Positions 35,299-44,729 of a stretch of 64,000 nt of DNA are shown here, piece by piece. A model generated the notes under the pieces. The model worked only from the letters and a program-made list of their open reading frames with translations. It was not told the DNA's origin and made no database searches. Position 1 is the stretch's first letter, and each line of letters opens with the position of its first letter. Both the position numbers and the translations under genes were made by a program. Origin of the DNA: a bacterium (GTDB lineage: Bacteria > UBP4 > UBA4092 > JAOAEQ01); assembly GCA_026416715.1 (NCBI GenBank), contig JAOAEQ010000020.1:1-64000 (forward strand), given 5' to 3'.

Positions 35299-38292
35299 AT
35301 GTTTAGAAAATTTTTCTTATTGATCCTAACTCTTGTTCTATGTAGTCAGTCTATAGTATTTGCTGCAAGTAGTATCATCACTACTGATGTACTTGTAATT
35401 GGTGGTGGTTGCGGCGGAGTTGCAGCTTCAATCCAAGCAGCTCGGTTAGGAGTAAGTGTTATATTAGTCGAAAATACTCCTTGGCTTGGTGGAATGATGA
35501 GTTCTGCTGGAGTAAGTTGTTTTGATGGAAATAATGGTACACTGCGTACAGGTTTATTCAGAGAAGTATGTACTACCATCGCTAATTATTATGGAAGTGT
35601 TGCGAGTACAAACACTGGATGCTGGGTTACCGATTTTGCTTTTGAACCGAAAGTGGGAAATATCGCATGGCAGCAATTGGTTTCGACTACTTCTCGAATA
35701 ACAACTTTATTTAATTCCACCTGTGTTCAAGTGTTGGTAAGTTCCAATACTGTTTTAGGTGCAGTGATTCAGACGCACACCAATGATACCATAACTATTT
35801 ATGCTCATGTAACCATTGATGCAACTGAGTACGGCGATATTTTACCACTTGCCGGTGTGGAATATAAAATTGGCCGAGAAGCGCAATCTGATACCGGTGA
35901 ATATGCGGCTCCGACAACTGCAGATGACTTGGTACAGGATATAACATATTGTGCGATATTCAAAAATTACGCACCAGATACAGTTTTAATCCCTAAGCCG
36001 CCTGGATATGATGCTAGCAAATATGATGGAAGTATTCTCGAAACAACAAGCGATATAACGATCCATTTACATACGGTTTATAATTTTAATTATATGATGA
36101 GTTATGGAAAATTGCAGAATCGGAAATTTATGATTAACTGGCCAATCCACGGCAATGATTGGGAAGGAAACTTAATAGAAATGTCCCCGACACAACGTTT
36201 AATAGCACTTGATTCCGCGAAGAATGAAACGTTAGGTTTTCTGTATTATATTCAAAATGTTTATGGTGCCAAAACGATCGGTTTGGATACCACGGAATAT
36301 CCAACAGCTGACCACTTACCATTTTATCCTTATATTCGCGAGTGTCGTAGAATGGTTAGTGCAGTAACGTATCGACTTCCGGATGTGACGGATCGATATG
36401 GTACACCATCCGGTGATCTATATAAGACCAGTGTGGCAGTAGGTAATTATTCAATTGACCATCATCATAAAAAATTCCATCCAGATACAAACAATCCGTT
36501 TCGGATACAGGGCGAAAATTATCCGAAGAATCAAACCTTAACAATTCCTTATGGGAGTTTGCTTCCTAAACAAATGGATGGATTTATGGCCGCAGAAAAG
36601 AACATCGGAGTAACGCATATCGTTAACGGTGCAACTCGACTCCAACCAATAGTTATCCTGACTGGACAAGCAGCAGGAGCTGCAGCTGCTATATCCTGCT
36701 TGTCTGCCATTCAACCGAGGCGGGTAAATATTCGTCAATTACAACAGGTTTTACTCGATGCACGAGCTGCTCTTTTCCCATATAGCGATGTTGAAGATTC
36801 TCGTTGGTCATTTCAAGCAATTAATCGGACTTCATTATCGGGCGTTTTTATGGCTACAGATAGTACCGAAAGCTGGATAAAATATTCTTATTTCTATCCG
36901 ACAAAAATCCAAACGAAATTTAATGCTGGTCAAGCAGTTTCAATAGCGTTAGGATTCGATAGTATTACTTCAAATTATATAAATATTATTTCAACCGATA
37001 CCTTAACCCGAGCTGAACTCGCATTGTTTATATGGGAGCAAACCGGATACGGAAATCCAACCAGCTGGATCCCGTATTTTACGGATGTTTCCAGTACCCA
37101 TAGTGCATTTACTGCTGTTCAGGTTTTTAAAGAACGTGGATATACTCGTGGTTGGGCAGATGGAACAACCTATTTGCCAAACAGTGGGGTGACTCGCGAA
37201 ATTCTTGCGGTAGTAATTGACCGCGCAATTGACCCATTTCATCGCTTGCCAGTCCAACTTATTCCAGTACCGCGGGCTATCCATAAATTACCAGTAAAGT
37301 GGAAAAGGCATTTAACCAATTCTGTTGAAGGGTGGACCGGATATCCACCGAGTTGGTTCATACCCACTTCAGATTATTATCGAGATATGGCATTAAATCC
37401 GATGACTAAACATTTACTCATTACTGATTTTTTAAATACGACGATCCATATTGTTAGTGCACGTGACGGTTCTGATATCGGTAGATTAGATAATGATGGA
37501 ATAGGGACCGGTATTCGAAATCTAATGGCAATTGATGTTGATACAACCGGGGTGATTTATGCTTGTAACTACGACCAATCTGCATTCCGAATATATCGCT
37601 GGGCAAATGAATCGGCTCGTTGTTATCTCGCTTGCCAAACTTCATTATCAGCACCAGCGGGACGGGTTATTAATGTTTACGGTTCCGGAACCCAAACCAG
37701 AATTTATATTACGAGTGGTATTTCTTCTGGTTGGTTTCATATATTCACAACATCGAATGGTTCTACGTTCAAGTTATTAGAAACCGCTGCTCCAACTGGA
37801 ATTAACGTGGGTTCTAACGGATTATATGGACTTGCAATAGAAACTAGTGATAGAGTGTATACCAAAGGGCTCACTTCGGGTCTACGCCGATATTTTAAAT
37901 CCGGAACGAATTGGTATAATGATGCAGCATTCGATAACAATGGATTTTACAATAGTGGGATTTCTGATTTACGCTATGTTTCGGAACGGAATTGGTTAAT
38001 TGGATTCGCTTGCAATCCCTATGGACCGGTAACAACATATAATGGTGCAACCGTTAATTCAACTGGTGCGTTAATTTATACTTTAGGATTTAATGGAAAA
38101 CCTATGACAACAGCTATTGCGCCGTTAGAAGAAACAATTACCAACCTAAACGATTCTGGTGGATTGGCTTATGACCCTGATACCCAAACGGTTTATGTTC
38201 TCATGGCACAAAATGGTTATGCAGCTTATAGTACAACTCCTATTGAACCTTATCCAATTTCCGTTGAACTTTCCGCATTTTCTGCTGAATAA
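35299..38292 (+). CDS. Secreted FAD-dependent oxidoreductase with SLH-like repeats and a C-terminal propeller-like region
   Basis: 997 residues. Signal peptide (about 1-23). The FAD_oxidored-type domain begins with the dinucleotide motif VLVIGGGCGGVAAS (about 32-45) and includes GQAAGAAAAISCLSA near 455-470. Residues about 534-650 contain two S-layer-homology-like repeats: LTRAELALFIWEQTGY with YFTDVSSTHSAFTAV, then RGWADGTTYLPNSGVTREIL. The C-terminal third is NHL/propeller-like (MALNPMTKHLLITDF). It ends PISVELSAFSAE, a phrase that usually opens a further FN3-like sorting module in other secreted proteins. Substrate unknown; cell-surface attachment through the SLH repeats is inferred. Confidence 0.75.
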   Translation: MFRKFFLLILTLVLCSQSIVFAASSIITTDVLVIGGGCGGVAASIQAARLGVSVILVENTPWLGGMMSSAGVSCFDGNNGTLRTGLFREVCTTIANYYGSVASTNTGCWVTDFAFEPKVGNIAWQQLVSTTSRITTLFNSTCVQVLVSSNTVLGAVIQTHTNDTITIYAHVTIDATEYGDILPLAGVEYKIGREAQSDTGEYAAPTTADDLVQDITYCAIFKNYAPDTVLIPKPPGYDASKYDGSILETTSDITIHLHTVYNFNYMMSYGKLQNRKFMINWPIHGNDWEGNLIEMSPTQRLIALDSAKNETLGFLYYIQNVYGAKTIGLDTTEYPTADHLPFYPYIRECRRMVSAVTYRLPDVTDRYGTPSGDLYKTSVAVGNYSIDHHHKKFHPDTNNPFRIQGENYPKNQTLTIPYGSLLPKQMDGFMAAEKNIGVTHIVNGATRLQPIVILTGQAAGAAAAISCLSAIQPRRVNIRQLQQVLLDARAALFPYSDVEDSRWSFQAINRTSLSGVFMATDSTESWIKYSYFYPTKIQTKFNAGQAVSIALGFDSITSNYINIISTDTLTRAELALFIWEQTGYGNPTSWIPYFTDVSSTHSAFTAVQVFKERGYTRGWADGTTYLPNSGVTREILAVVIDRAIDPFHRLPVQLIPVPRAIHKLPVKWKRHLTNSVEGWTGYPPSWFIPTSDYYRDMALNPMTKHLLITDFLNTTIHIVSARDGSDIGRLDNDGIGTGIRNLMAIDVDTTGVIYACNYDQSAFRIYRWANESARCYLACQTSLSAPAGRVINVYGSGTQTRIYITSGISSGWFHIFTTSNGSTFKLLETAAPTGINVGSNGLYGLAIETSDRVYTKGLTSGLRRYFKSGTNWYNDAAFDNNGFYNSGISDLRYVSERNWLIGFACNPYGPVTTYNGATVNSTGALIYTLGFNGKPMTTAIAPLEETITNLNDSGGLAYDPDTQTVYVLMAQNGYAAYSTTPIEPYPISVELSAFSAE

Positions 38293-38516
38293 AGACGTTA
38301 ATCAAACCCCTAGTATTTTCTAAAATATATAGACGAGTTCAAGCGTTTTTCACTATAATTCTTTATTAATTTTGAGTATTGAAATGCTGTGCAAAGTTTA
38401 CGGTATAACCTCTTATGTATAGATAATATAGTAAATATGGTGTTATGAGGATCTATTGGTGGTGCAGTTAACAATAGAGGTTAAAATCAATCATTTCAAA
38501 TCATTTCAATCAGGTT

Positions 38517-38546
38517 TTGCAAAACGGTGTATGTTACAAATATAAA
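38517..38546 (+). promoter_or_regulatory. Possible promoter for aroK-liv
   Basis: TTGCAA (38517-38522) and TATAAA (38541-38546) are 18 bases apart. Transcription would begin near 38553, some 13 bases ahead of the aroK ATG at 38566. Confidence 0.35.
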
Positions 38547-38565
38547 AAATTAATTCGATCAGATT

Positions 38566-39087
38566 ATGGAAAAACCAAATAATATTATCCTTACCGGATT
38601 TATGGGAACCGGGAAGACCACGATTGGGAAGCTTTTAGCCGTAAAATTAAACTGGAGTTATATTGATACGGATGCTGTAATAGAAGAGAGACTTCAAATG
38701 TCTATCACGACAATATTTGCAAAATTTGGCGAACCTTATTTTCGCGATGTTGAATCGGCGGTTATTAGAGAAATAATGCAAAAAAACCAACAAGTTATTG
38801 CGACAGGCGGTGGGATTGTTCTCCGTGAACAAAATGTTACGGTAATGAAATCAAATGGTATCATTCTCTGGTTAACTGCGCCTGCGGAGGTAATTTATAA
38901 ACGAATACAGTCTGATACGACTCGACCATTATTACAAGTTGCTGATCCGTTACAGCGCATTAAAGAGTTGTTGCACGAACGAATACCATATTATGCGAAA
39001 GCGGATTTGGTTATTGACACGAGCACAAAAGCTCCAGAAGAACTGGTTGAACTTATTCACTCAAGCTTAATGTTAAAAGAAAAGTAA
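38566..39087 (+). CDS. aroK: Shikimate kinase AroK
   Basis: 173 residues. P-loop GFMGTGKTT (about 11-19), Mg/shikimate-binding DTD (34-36), FRDVESAVI, the GGG shikimate motif in IATGGGIVL, and the lid Arg in DTTRPLL. It phosphorylates shikimate in chorismate synthesis. It precedes the liv transport genes by 73 bases and may share their message, an unexpected pairing. No other aro gene is in the window. Confidence 0.94.
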   Translation: MEKPNNIILTGFMGTGKTTIGKLLAVKLNWSYIDTDAVIEERLQMSITTIFAKFGEPYFRDVESAVIREIMQKNQQVIATGGGIVLREQNVTVMKSNGIILWLTAPAEVIYKRIQSDTTRPLLQVADPLQRIKELLHERIPYYAKADLVIDTSTKAPEELVELIHSSLMLKEK

Positions 39088-39159
39088 ACGATACAAAGTA
39101 TTGTTATGAGTAAAATTATGATTTAAGCAATAGGATTCTATCAGGATTATTTTCACATT

Positions 39160-40050
39160 ATGTTTATCCAACAGCTTATAAATGGATTAACTTTGGGAGC
39201 AATATATGCACTCATTGCTTTGGGCTATACTATGGTCTATGGAATCCTTCAGTTAATAAATTTCGCTCACGGTGAAATTTATATGATTGGAGGATATATT
39301 GGTGTTTTCGTAGTCTCAGTATTTGGTCCAACACTAATAGCTTCAGGTAATGCGATATATCTCCTTCCAATAATTTTTATCGTTTCAATGTTATTTTGTG
39401 CAGGGTTAGGTATAACGATAGAACGTCTGGCATATCGTCCACTACGAAATGCACCGCGATTAGCGCCGTTAATTACTGCAGTTGGGGTTTCACTCGTGCT
39501 TCAGAACGCAGCGATGCTGATTTTTGGGTCAGAAAATAAAATATTTCCGTCGATTTTTCCGGAAGGAGCAATTATGTTGAACAATGCTCGGATTAGTTAT
39601 CTTCAGATATTTATTATAATTTTCTGTATTCTTTTGATGGTAGGATTAGAGTTATTTATCAAAAAAACTAAGCTTGGAATAGCGATGCGTGCAACCGCAC
39701 AAGACCGTGATGCTGCAGCGCTGATGGGAATCAATATCAATCGAGTTATTGCGACAACATTTTTTATCGGGTCAGCATTAGGTGCGGCTGCTGGCGTTAT
39801 GGTTGGGATGTATTATGGAGTAGTCAAATATGATATGGGATATATTGCAGGGGTTAAAGCGTTTACCGCTGCCGTTCTCGGTGGTATCGGAAATATACCT
39901 GGCGCAATGTTTGGTGGCATATTACTGGGGGTATTAGAAAGTTTTGGTGCCGGATATATCTCGAGCGCATATAAAGATGCCTTTGCGTTTGGAATATTAG
40001 TAATTGTATTAATCTTTAAACCTTCAGGTTTGTTTGGGGAAAAGTCGTAA
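39160..40050 (+). CDS. livH: Branched-chain amino acid ABC transporter permease LivH
   Basis: 296 residues, about eight membrane helices. FIQQLINGLTLGAIYALIALGYTMVYGIL is the standard LivH opening (written here in family terms), with GIAMRATAQDRDAAALMGIN as the cytoplasmic EAA-like loop, contacting the ATPases. First gene of livHMGF. Substrates in the family are branched-chain amino acids, amides or urea; not decided by sequence. No substrate-binding protein gene accompanies it. Confidence 0.92.
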   Translation: MFIQQLINGLTLGAIYALIALGYTMVYGILQLINFAHGEIYMIGGYIGVFVVSVFGPTLIASGNAIYLLPIIFIVSMLFCAGLGITIERLAYRPLRNAPRLAPLITAVGVSLVLQNAAMLIFGSENKIFPSIFPEGAIMLNNARISYLQIFIIIFCILLMVGLELFIKKTKLGIAMRATAQDRDAAALMGININRVIATTFFIGSALGAAAGVMVGMYYGVVKYDMGYIAGVKAFTAAVLGGIGNIPGAMFGGILLGVLESFGAGYISSAYKDAFAFGILVIVLIFKPSGLFGEKS

Positions 40051-40132
40051 ACCCCGAAGAGTGGAAACCTAAGGACATTGATTTTCGCAAAGAGAACAGG
40101 AAAAACTTGGAGAATACAAAAAAATACCATAT

Positions 40133-41161
40133 ATGAAGAGTAGAGCAATCCAAATTTGGATAATTTATTTAGTGGTGTTTATTTTCCCATTAGCGATAAG
40201 TAACGCGTGGTATCAGAATTTATATATTATCCATATTTTATTTGATGTTGGATGTTATGTTATGCTTGCGTTAGGTTTAAATATTGTTCTCGGGTTTACC
40301 GGGTTATTGAATTTAGGATATATCGCTTTTTTTGGAATCGGCGCATATACCTATGCGATTTTAAATACTTTTTTTACACTTTCCTTCTGGGTTGCATTAC
40401 CTATTGCCGGAATTATTACCGCTGTTTTTGGATTATTACTCGGCATACCTAGTTTGCGGGTTCGAGGCGATTATTTAGCGATAGTAACCCTAGGGTTTGG
40501 TGAAATCGTTCGGATTATTCTGAACAATTGGGAATCAGTAACGAATGGACCACGCGGGATGGATAATCTAGCTCCTCCAATTTTAATTCGTACTGTTCAT
40601 TTTTTCCCGATCATATTTAGTTCTGAGGTATTTTTTTATTATTTAATTTTAACATTGATTTTACTAACCGTTTTTATTGTAAGACGCCTTGACCAATCCC
40701 GCATTGGTCGAGCTTGGGTAGCGATTCGAGAAGATGAGGTGGCAGCAGCAACTATGGGAATTCCGGTGACTAGGTTGAAATGGCTAGCATTTTCACTCGG
40801 AGCGACATTTGCTGGATTAGTTGGATGTGTTTTTGCCTCGCGTCAAGGATTTATTTCCCCAGAAAGTTTTACTTTTATGGAATCCGTAATTGTAGTCAGC
40901 ATGGTAGTTCTTGGTGGATTAGGAAGTATTCCTGGTGCGATTGTTGGCGCAATTATTTTAGCGATATTACCTGAACTACTCCGTTTACGCGGATTTGAAA
41001 GTTATCGGATGTTATTATTTGGTCTAGCGATGATTCTTTTGATGCTTTTTCGGCCTCAAGGATTGTTTGGTAGTAAACGCCGGTATCTCGAACTTCATCC
41101 TACTGAAGAGAAAATTAAACTAGCTGAAGATGAAGTCTTATCAGAGATAGAAAAGAAATAA
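40133..41161 (+). CDS. livM: Branched-chain amino acid ABC transporter permease LivM
   Basis: 342 residues with about nine helices. YVMLALGLNIVLGFTGLLNL and the cytoplasmic loop GRAWVAIREDEVAAATMGI are LivM signatures; LFRPQGLFG near the C-terminus is the usual ending, followed by a charged tail of about 35 residues. Forms the translocation channel with LivH. It begins 82 bases after livH. Confidence 0.92.
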   Translation: MKSRAIQIWIIYLVVFIFPLAISNAWYQNLYIIHILFDVGCYVMLALGLNIVLGFTGLLNLGYIAFFGIGAYTYAILNTFFTLSFWVALPIAGIITAVFGLLLGIPSLRVRGDYLAIVTLGFGEIVRIILNNWESVTNGPRGMDNLAPPILIRTVHFFPIIFSSEVFFYYLILTLILLTVFIVRRLDQSRIGRAWVAIREDEVAAATMGIPVTRLKWLAFSLGATFAGLVGCVFASRQGFISPESFTFMESVIVVSMVVLGGLGSIPGAIVGAIILAILPELLRLRGFESYRMLLFGLAMILLMLFRPQGLFGSKRRYLELHPTEEKIKLAEDEVLSEIEKK

Positions 41162-41226
41162 ATTATATAGATTGAATTTAATGATTTCGGATTTCGATAT
41201 TCGAAATTCAGACTTATTTTATATAT

Positions 41227-41994
41227 ATGGCATTACTTGAAATCGAAGGGTTGACCAAATATTTTGGTGGATTAGCTGCGGTTGAGAAAGTCGATTTAGT
41301 TGTCAACCACGGTGAAATTGTTAGTCTCATCGGCCCGAATGGTGCTGGGAAGACAACTTTTTTCAACTGTTTAACTGGTTTATATCAACCGACATCAGGA
41401 AAAATGTACTTTGATGGCAAGAAATATAATTTATTCAAAAAACAACCGTATGAAATCACACGGTATGGAATCGGTAGAACATTTCAGAACATCCGATTGT
41501 TTGCGAATATGACCGTATTAGAGAATGTTATGGTGGCTCGATATTGTCGGACGAAATCAGGATTTTTTCATATTCTTTTCCAGCTCCCAAGTATGAAAAA
41601 GGAAGAAGAAGAAACTATAGCCCAATCTTATCAATTATTAGGTTTTGTCGGCTTAGCTGACCGAACAAATCTATTAGCTAATAGTTTGCCCTACGGAGAC
41701 CAACGCCGGCTTGAAATTGCACGCGCGTTAGCGACTCAACCGAAATTGCTACTATTAGATGAACCTGCTGCTGGTATGAATCCCCAAGAAACCGCGTCTT
41801 TAATGCAATTATTGTTAAAAATCAGAGAACAGGGAATAACTATTTTATTAATCGAACATGATATGAAAGTGGTGATGAATATTTCCGATCGGGTTGCAGT
41901 GCTTGATTATGGTATTAAGATATCTGAAGGTACCCCGGAGCAGGTTAGAAAAGACCCAAGGGTTATTGAAGCTTATCTTGGGAAATCAGGTTAA
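41227..41994 (+). CDS. livG: Branched-chain amino acid ABC transporter ATP-binding protein LivG
   Basis: 255 residues. Walker A GPNGAGKT (36-43), Q-loop in GIGRTFQNIRLF, signature region SLPYGDQRRLEIAR (LPYGDQ in place of LSGGQ, normal for LivG), Walker B LLLLDEPAAG, and His in the H-loop LLIEHDMKVVM. It powers transport together with LivF. Confidence 0.95.
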   Translation: MALLEIEGLTKYFGGLAAVEKVDLVVNHGEIVSLIGPNGAGKTTFFNCLTGLYQPTSGKMYFDGKKYNLFKKQPYEITRYGIGRTFQNIRLFANMTVLENVMVARYCRTKSGFFHILFQLPSMKKEEEETIAQSYQLLGFVGLADRTNLLANSLPYGDQRRLEIARALATQPKLLLLDEPAAGMNPQETASLMQLLLKIREQGITILLIEHDMKVVMNISDRVAVLDYGIKISEGTPEQVRKDPRVIEAYLGKSG

Positions 41995-42026
41995 TATTAA
42001 ATATATTTTATATAATCTGTATTGGT

Positions 42027-42734
42027 ATGTTAGAGCTAAAAGGCTTGGAGGTTAAATACGGAAATATCAGTGCACTTAAAGGGATAGATATCAGGATCGC
42101 TGAAACAGAGGTTGTTGCGTTAATTGGTGCGAATGGCGCTGGAAAATCGACTACATTAAAAACTATTTCCGGGTTGATAAGACCGAGTGCGGGTTCTATC
42201 TGGTTTGGAAGAACAGAGATTAGTCGTAAATCACCGGATGAAATAGTTAAACTTGGCATTTGTCATGTTCCTGAAGGGAGACGCATTTTTTCGCGATTAA
42301 CGGTATTAGAGAATTTGCTAATGGGCGCATTTACCCGAGTAAATAAAACTGAAATTGTGCACAACCTTGAAAAAATATTTACGTTGTTCCCGATATTAAA
42401 AGAACGACGATATCAATTAGGTGGAACCTTATCGGGTGGAGAACAACAGATGTTAGCAATTGCTCGAGCATTAATGGCACAGCCGAAATTATTACTTTTA
42501 GATGAGCCATCGCTCGGATTAGCGCCGAAATTCGTTGAAATTATCTTCCGGATAATTCAAGAGATTAATCGCCATGGAACTACTATCCTGTTAGTCGAAC
42601 AAAATGCGTTAATGGCACTACAGACCGCACATCGCGGGTATGTCCTTGAAACCGGGAACGTCGTGCTTAACGATACCGGGTCTAACCTTTTACAAAATCC
42701 GCAAGTTAAATATGCTTACCTTGGTGAAGATTGA
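42027..42734 (+). CDS. livF: Branched-chain amino acid ABC transporter ATP-binding protein LivF
   Basis: 235 residues. Walker A GANGAGKS, signature LSGGEQQML, Walker B LLLLDEPSLGLAP and H-loop-region VEQNALMAL, with Gln replacing His in the LivF manner. ICHVPEGRRIFSRLTV is typical of the family. It follows livG by 32 bases and closes the operon. Confidence 0.95.
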   Translation: MLELKGLEVKYGNISALKGIDIRIAETEVVALIGANGAGKSTTLKTISGLIRPSAGSIWFGRTEISRKSPDEIVKLGICHVPEGRRIFSRLTVLENLLMGAFTRVNKTEIVHNLEKIFTLFPILKERRYQLGGTLSGGEQQMLAIARALMAQPKLLLLDEPSLGLAPKFVEIIFRIIQEINRHGTTILLVEQNALMALQTAHRGYVLETGNVVLNDTGSNLLQNPQVKYAYLGED

Positions 42735-42918
42735 TTAATGTAAAATTCAACACGTCAAACCAACCCTATTTCAAAAGCCTATTATACACTAGAAATAAAT
42801 TCTAAAGAGATAAAAGTAACCTTGATTATAACTATCACAATCCATTAAGCGTTTTATGATATAGTTATTTATTGCGAATGAATCGAATAGTTGGATCTGC
42901 ATTGTGTAAAGTTCACTT

Positions 42919-44676
42919 ATGACAAACTATCTTGCCCTACGGTTTATCCGTTTTCTTAAGCCATATTGGAAAAAAATCATTTTAGCGATTTTTCTGACCT
43001 TTTTGTTAACCGCATTAAATCTCTTAATGCCGAAACTGTTACAGTTCTTTATTGACGACATCATCGGAAAACAGCATTGGGATTGGCTTATTCCTCTTTG
43101 TTTAGTTATGTTCGGAATATTTATTATTCAAGGATTTTGCTCGTATTATAATTCATATACTATAACCTATATCGGTCAGCGGGTGATTTATGATATTCGC
43201 CTACAATTGTATAAAACGTTACAACAGCTTTCCTTAAGTTTCTATGACCGTATGAATACCGGTGCGATTATTTCCCGTATGATGGATGATGTTACCATGG
43301 TGCAGAATGTGATGACCGGTGCAACGATTAGCGTTATTACCGATTTATTTACGCTGATATTTGTGGTGGTAATCCTATTCAAAATGAATTGGATGATGAC
43401 ATTAACAGTATTTGCTTTCCTTCCATTCTATGCGGCTAACTTTCGATTCTTTAAACGACGCCGTCGTGCAGCGCATCGAGCTGTTCGTGAAAAAATGGAT
43501 CAGATTATGTCGGATTTAGAAGAGCGGATTTCTGGAATGCAGGTTGTTAAGACTTTTTCCAAAGAGAAATTCGAAACTCGAGAATTTGTTGCTGATAGTC
43601 GTGAGGCTTTAGATATGAATATGCATGCAGCGTTTCTCGGGATGACGTTCTCAAGTATCGGAGGAATTATTAGTGGGGTAGGGAGTGCGGTAACTTTATG
43701 TTTTGGTGCATGGAATGTGTTACATCAGCAGATGACCGTTGGCGAAATGATGGCATTTTCCGCATGGGCAGCTTACCTATATAGCCCAACTGCGCGATTA
43801 ACTGAAATTGCTAATACTATTCAGCAAGCAGGAATATCGCTCCAACGTATCTTCGAAATTTTTGATACTGCTCCAGAGGTTAAAGAAAAAAAAGATGCCA
43901 TAACATTACCGAAAATCAGAGGACGAGTCACCTTTGAGCATGTTTCATTCGAATATCTCCCCGGCCAAAAGGTATTAGATGATATCAATCTCGACATCGC
44001 ACCTGGAACAATAGTTGCCTTAGTTGGTCATACTGGTTGTGGAAAAACTACATTAACTAGTCTCTTGCTGCGTTTTTACGATGTTACCGCAGGAAGAATT
44101 ACTATTGATGGTTATGATATCCGAGATATTACCTTAGCTTCATTAAGGAACCAGATTGGTGTGGTGTTACAGGATCCAGCGTTGTATAATGAAACAATCA
44201 AAGAAAATATTCGATATGGTGAACCGGAAGCATCGGATGAACAGGTTGTAAAAGCAGCGCAAGTTGCTGAAATCCATGAGTTTATCTCTAAGTTACCGGA
44301 AAAATATGAAACAAAACTCGGTGAAGAGGGAATAAAATTGTCAGTAGGTGAGAAACAACGGCTATCGATTGCACGGGCAGTGGTTGGAGAACCAGCAATT
44401 CTCATTTTGGATGAAGCTACATCCTCGCTGGATTCTGAATCAGAAGCTTTAATTCAAAAAGCGTTGTCTAACGTTATGCGCGGAAAAACCTGCTTTATTA
44501 TAGCGCACCGATTATCAACGATTATTAGATCCGATATTATCGTTGTTATGGATAAGGGGAAAATCGTCGAAATAGGAAGCCATCAAGAATTAGTTAAGAA
44601 ACCAAATGGGTTTTATGCAACGTTATATAAACGCCAGTTTACGATACCGTTTAAGATAGCTACTGCAGGTAAATAG
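42919..44676 (+). CDS. Heterodimeric ABC exporter, half-transporter A (degenerate signature)
   Basis: 585 residues: six-helix exporter domain (about 1-325) fused to an ATPase domain. Walker A GHTGCGKT (about 371-378), Q-loop LQDPALYNETIKENIRYG, Walker B with canonical Glu in LILDEATSSLD (about 498), and H-loop AHRLST. The signature reads LSVGE instead of LSGGQ. Together with the next gene (53 bases downstream), which has the opposite defect, it forms an asymmetric exporter of the TM287/288 or BmrCD kind. Substrate unknown (drugs, lipids or peptides in the family). Confidence 0.9.
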   Translation: MTNYLALRFIRFLKPYWKKIILAIFLTFLLTALNLLMPKLLQFFIDDIIGKQHWDWLIPLCLVMFGIFIIQGFCSYYNSYTITYIGQRVIYDIRLQLYKTLQQLSLSFYDRMNTGAIISRMMDDVTMVQNVMTGATISVITDLFTLIFVVVILFKMNWMMTLTVFAFLPFYAANFRFFKRRRRAAHRAVREKMDQIMSDLEERISGMQVVKTFSKEKFETREFVADSREALDMNMHAAFLGMTFSSIGGIISGVGSAVTLCFGAWNVLHQQMTVGEMMAFSAWAAYLYSPTARLTEIANTIQQAGISLQRIFEIFDTAPEVKEKKDAITLPKIRGRVTFEHVSFEYLPGQKVLDDINLDIAPGTIVALVGHTGCGKTTLTSLLLRFYDVTAGRITIDGYDIRDITLASLRNQIGVVLQDPALYNETIKENIRYGEPEASDEQVVKAAQVAEIHEFISKLPEKYETKLGEEGIKLSVGEKQRLSIARAVVGEPAILILDEATSSLDSESEALIQKALSNVMRGKTCFIIAHRLSTIIRSDIIVVMDKGKIVEIGSHQELVKKPNGFYATLYKRQFTIPFKIATAGK

Positions 44677-44729
44677 ATAAAGCGAAGAAGTCAATCAGTC
44701 GTCGGATGGGAGAGATAAGGTGAGATTTT

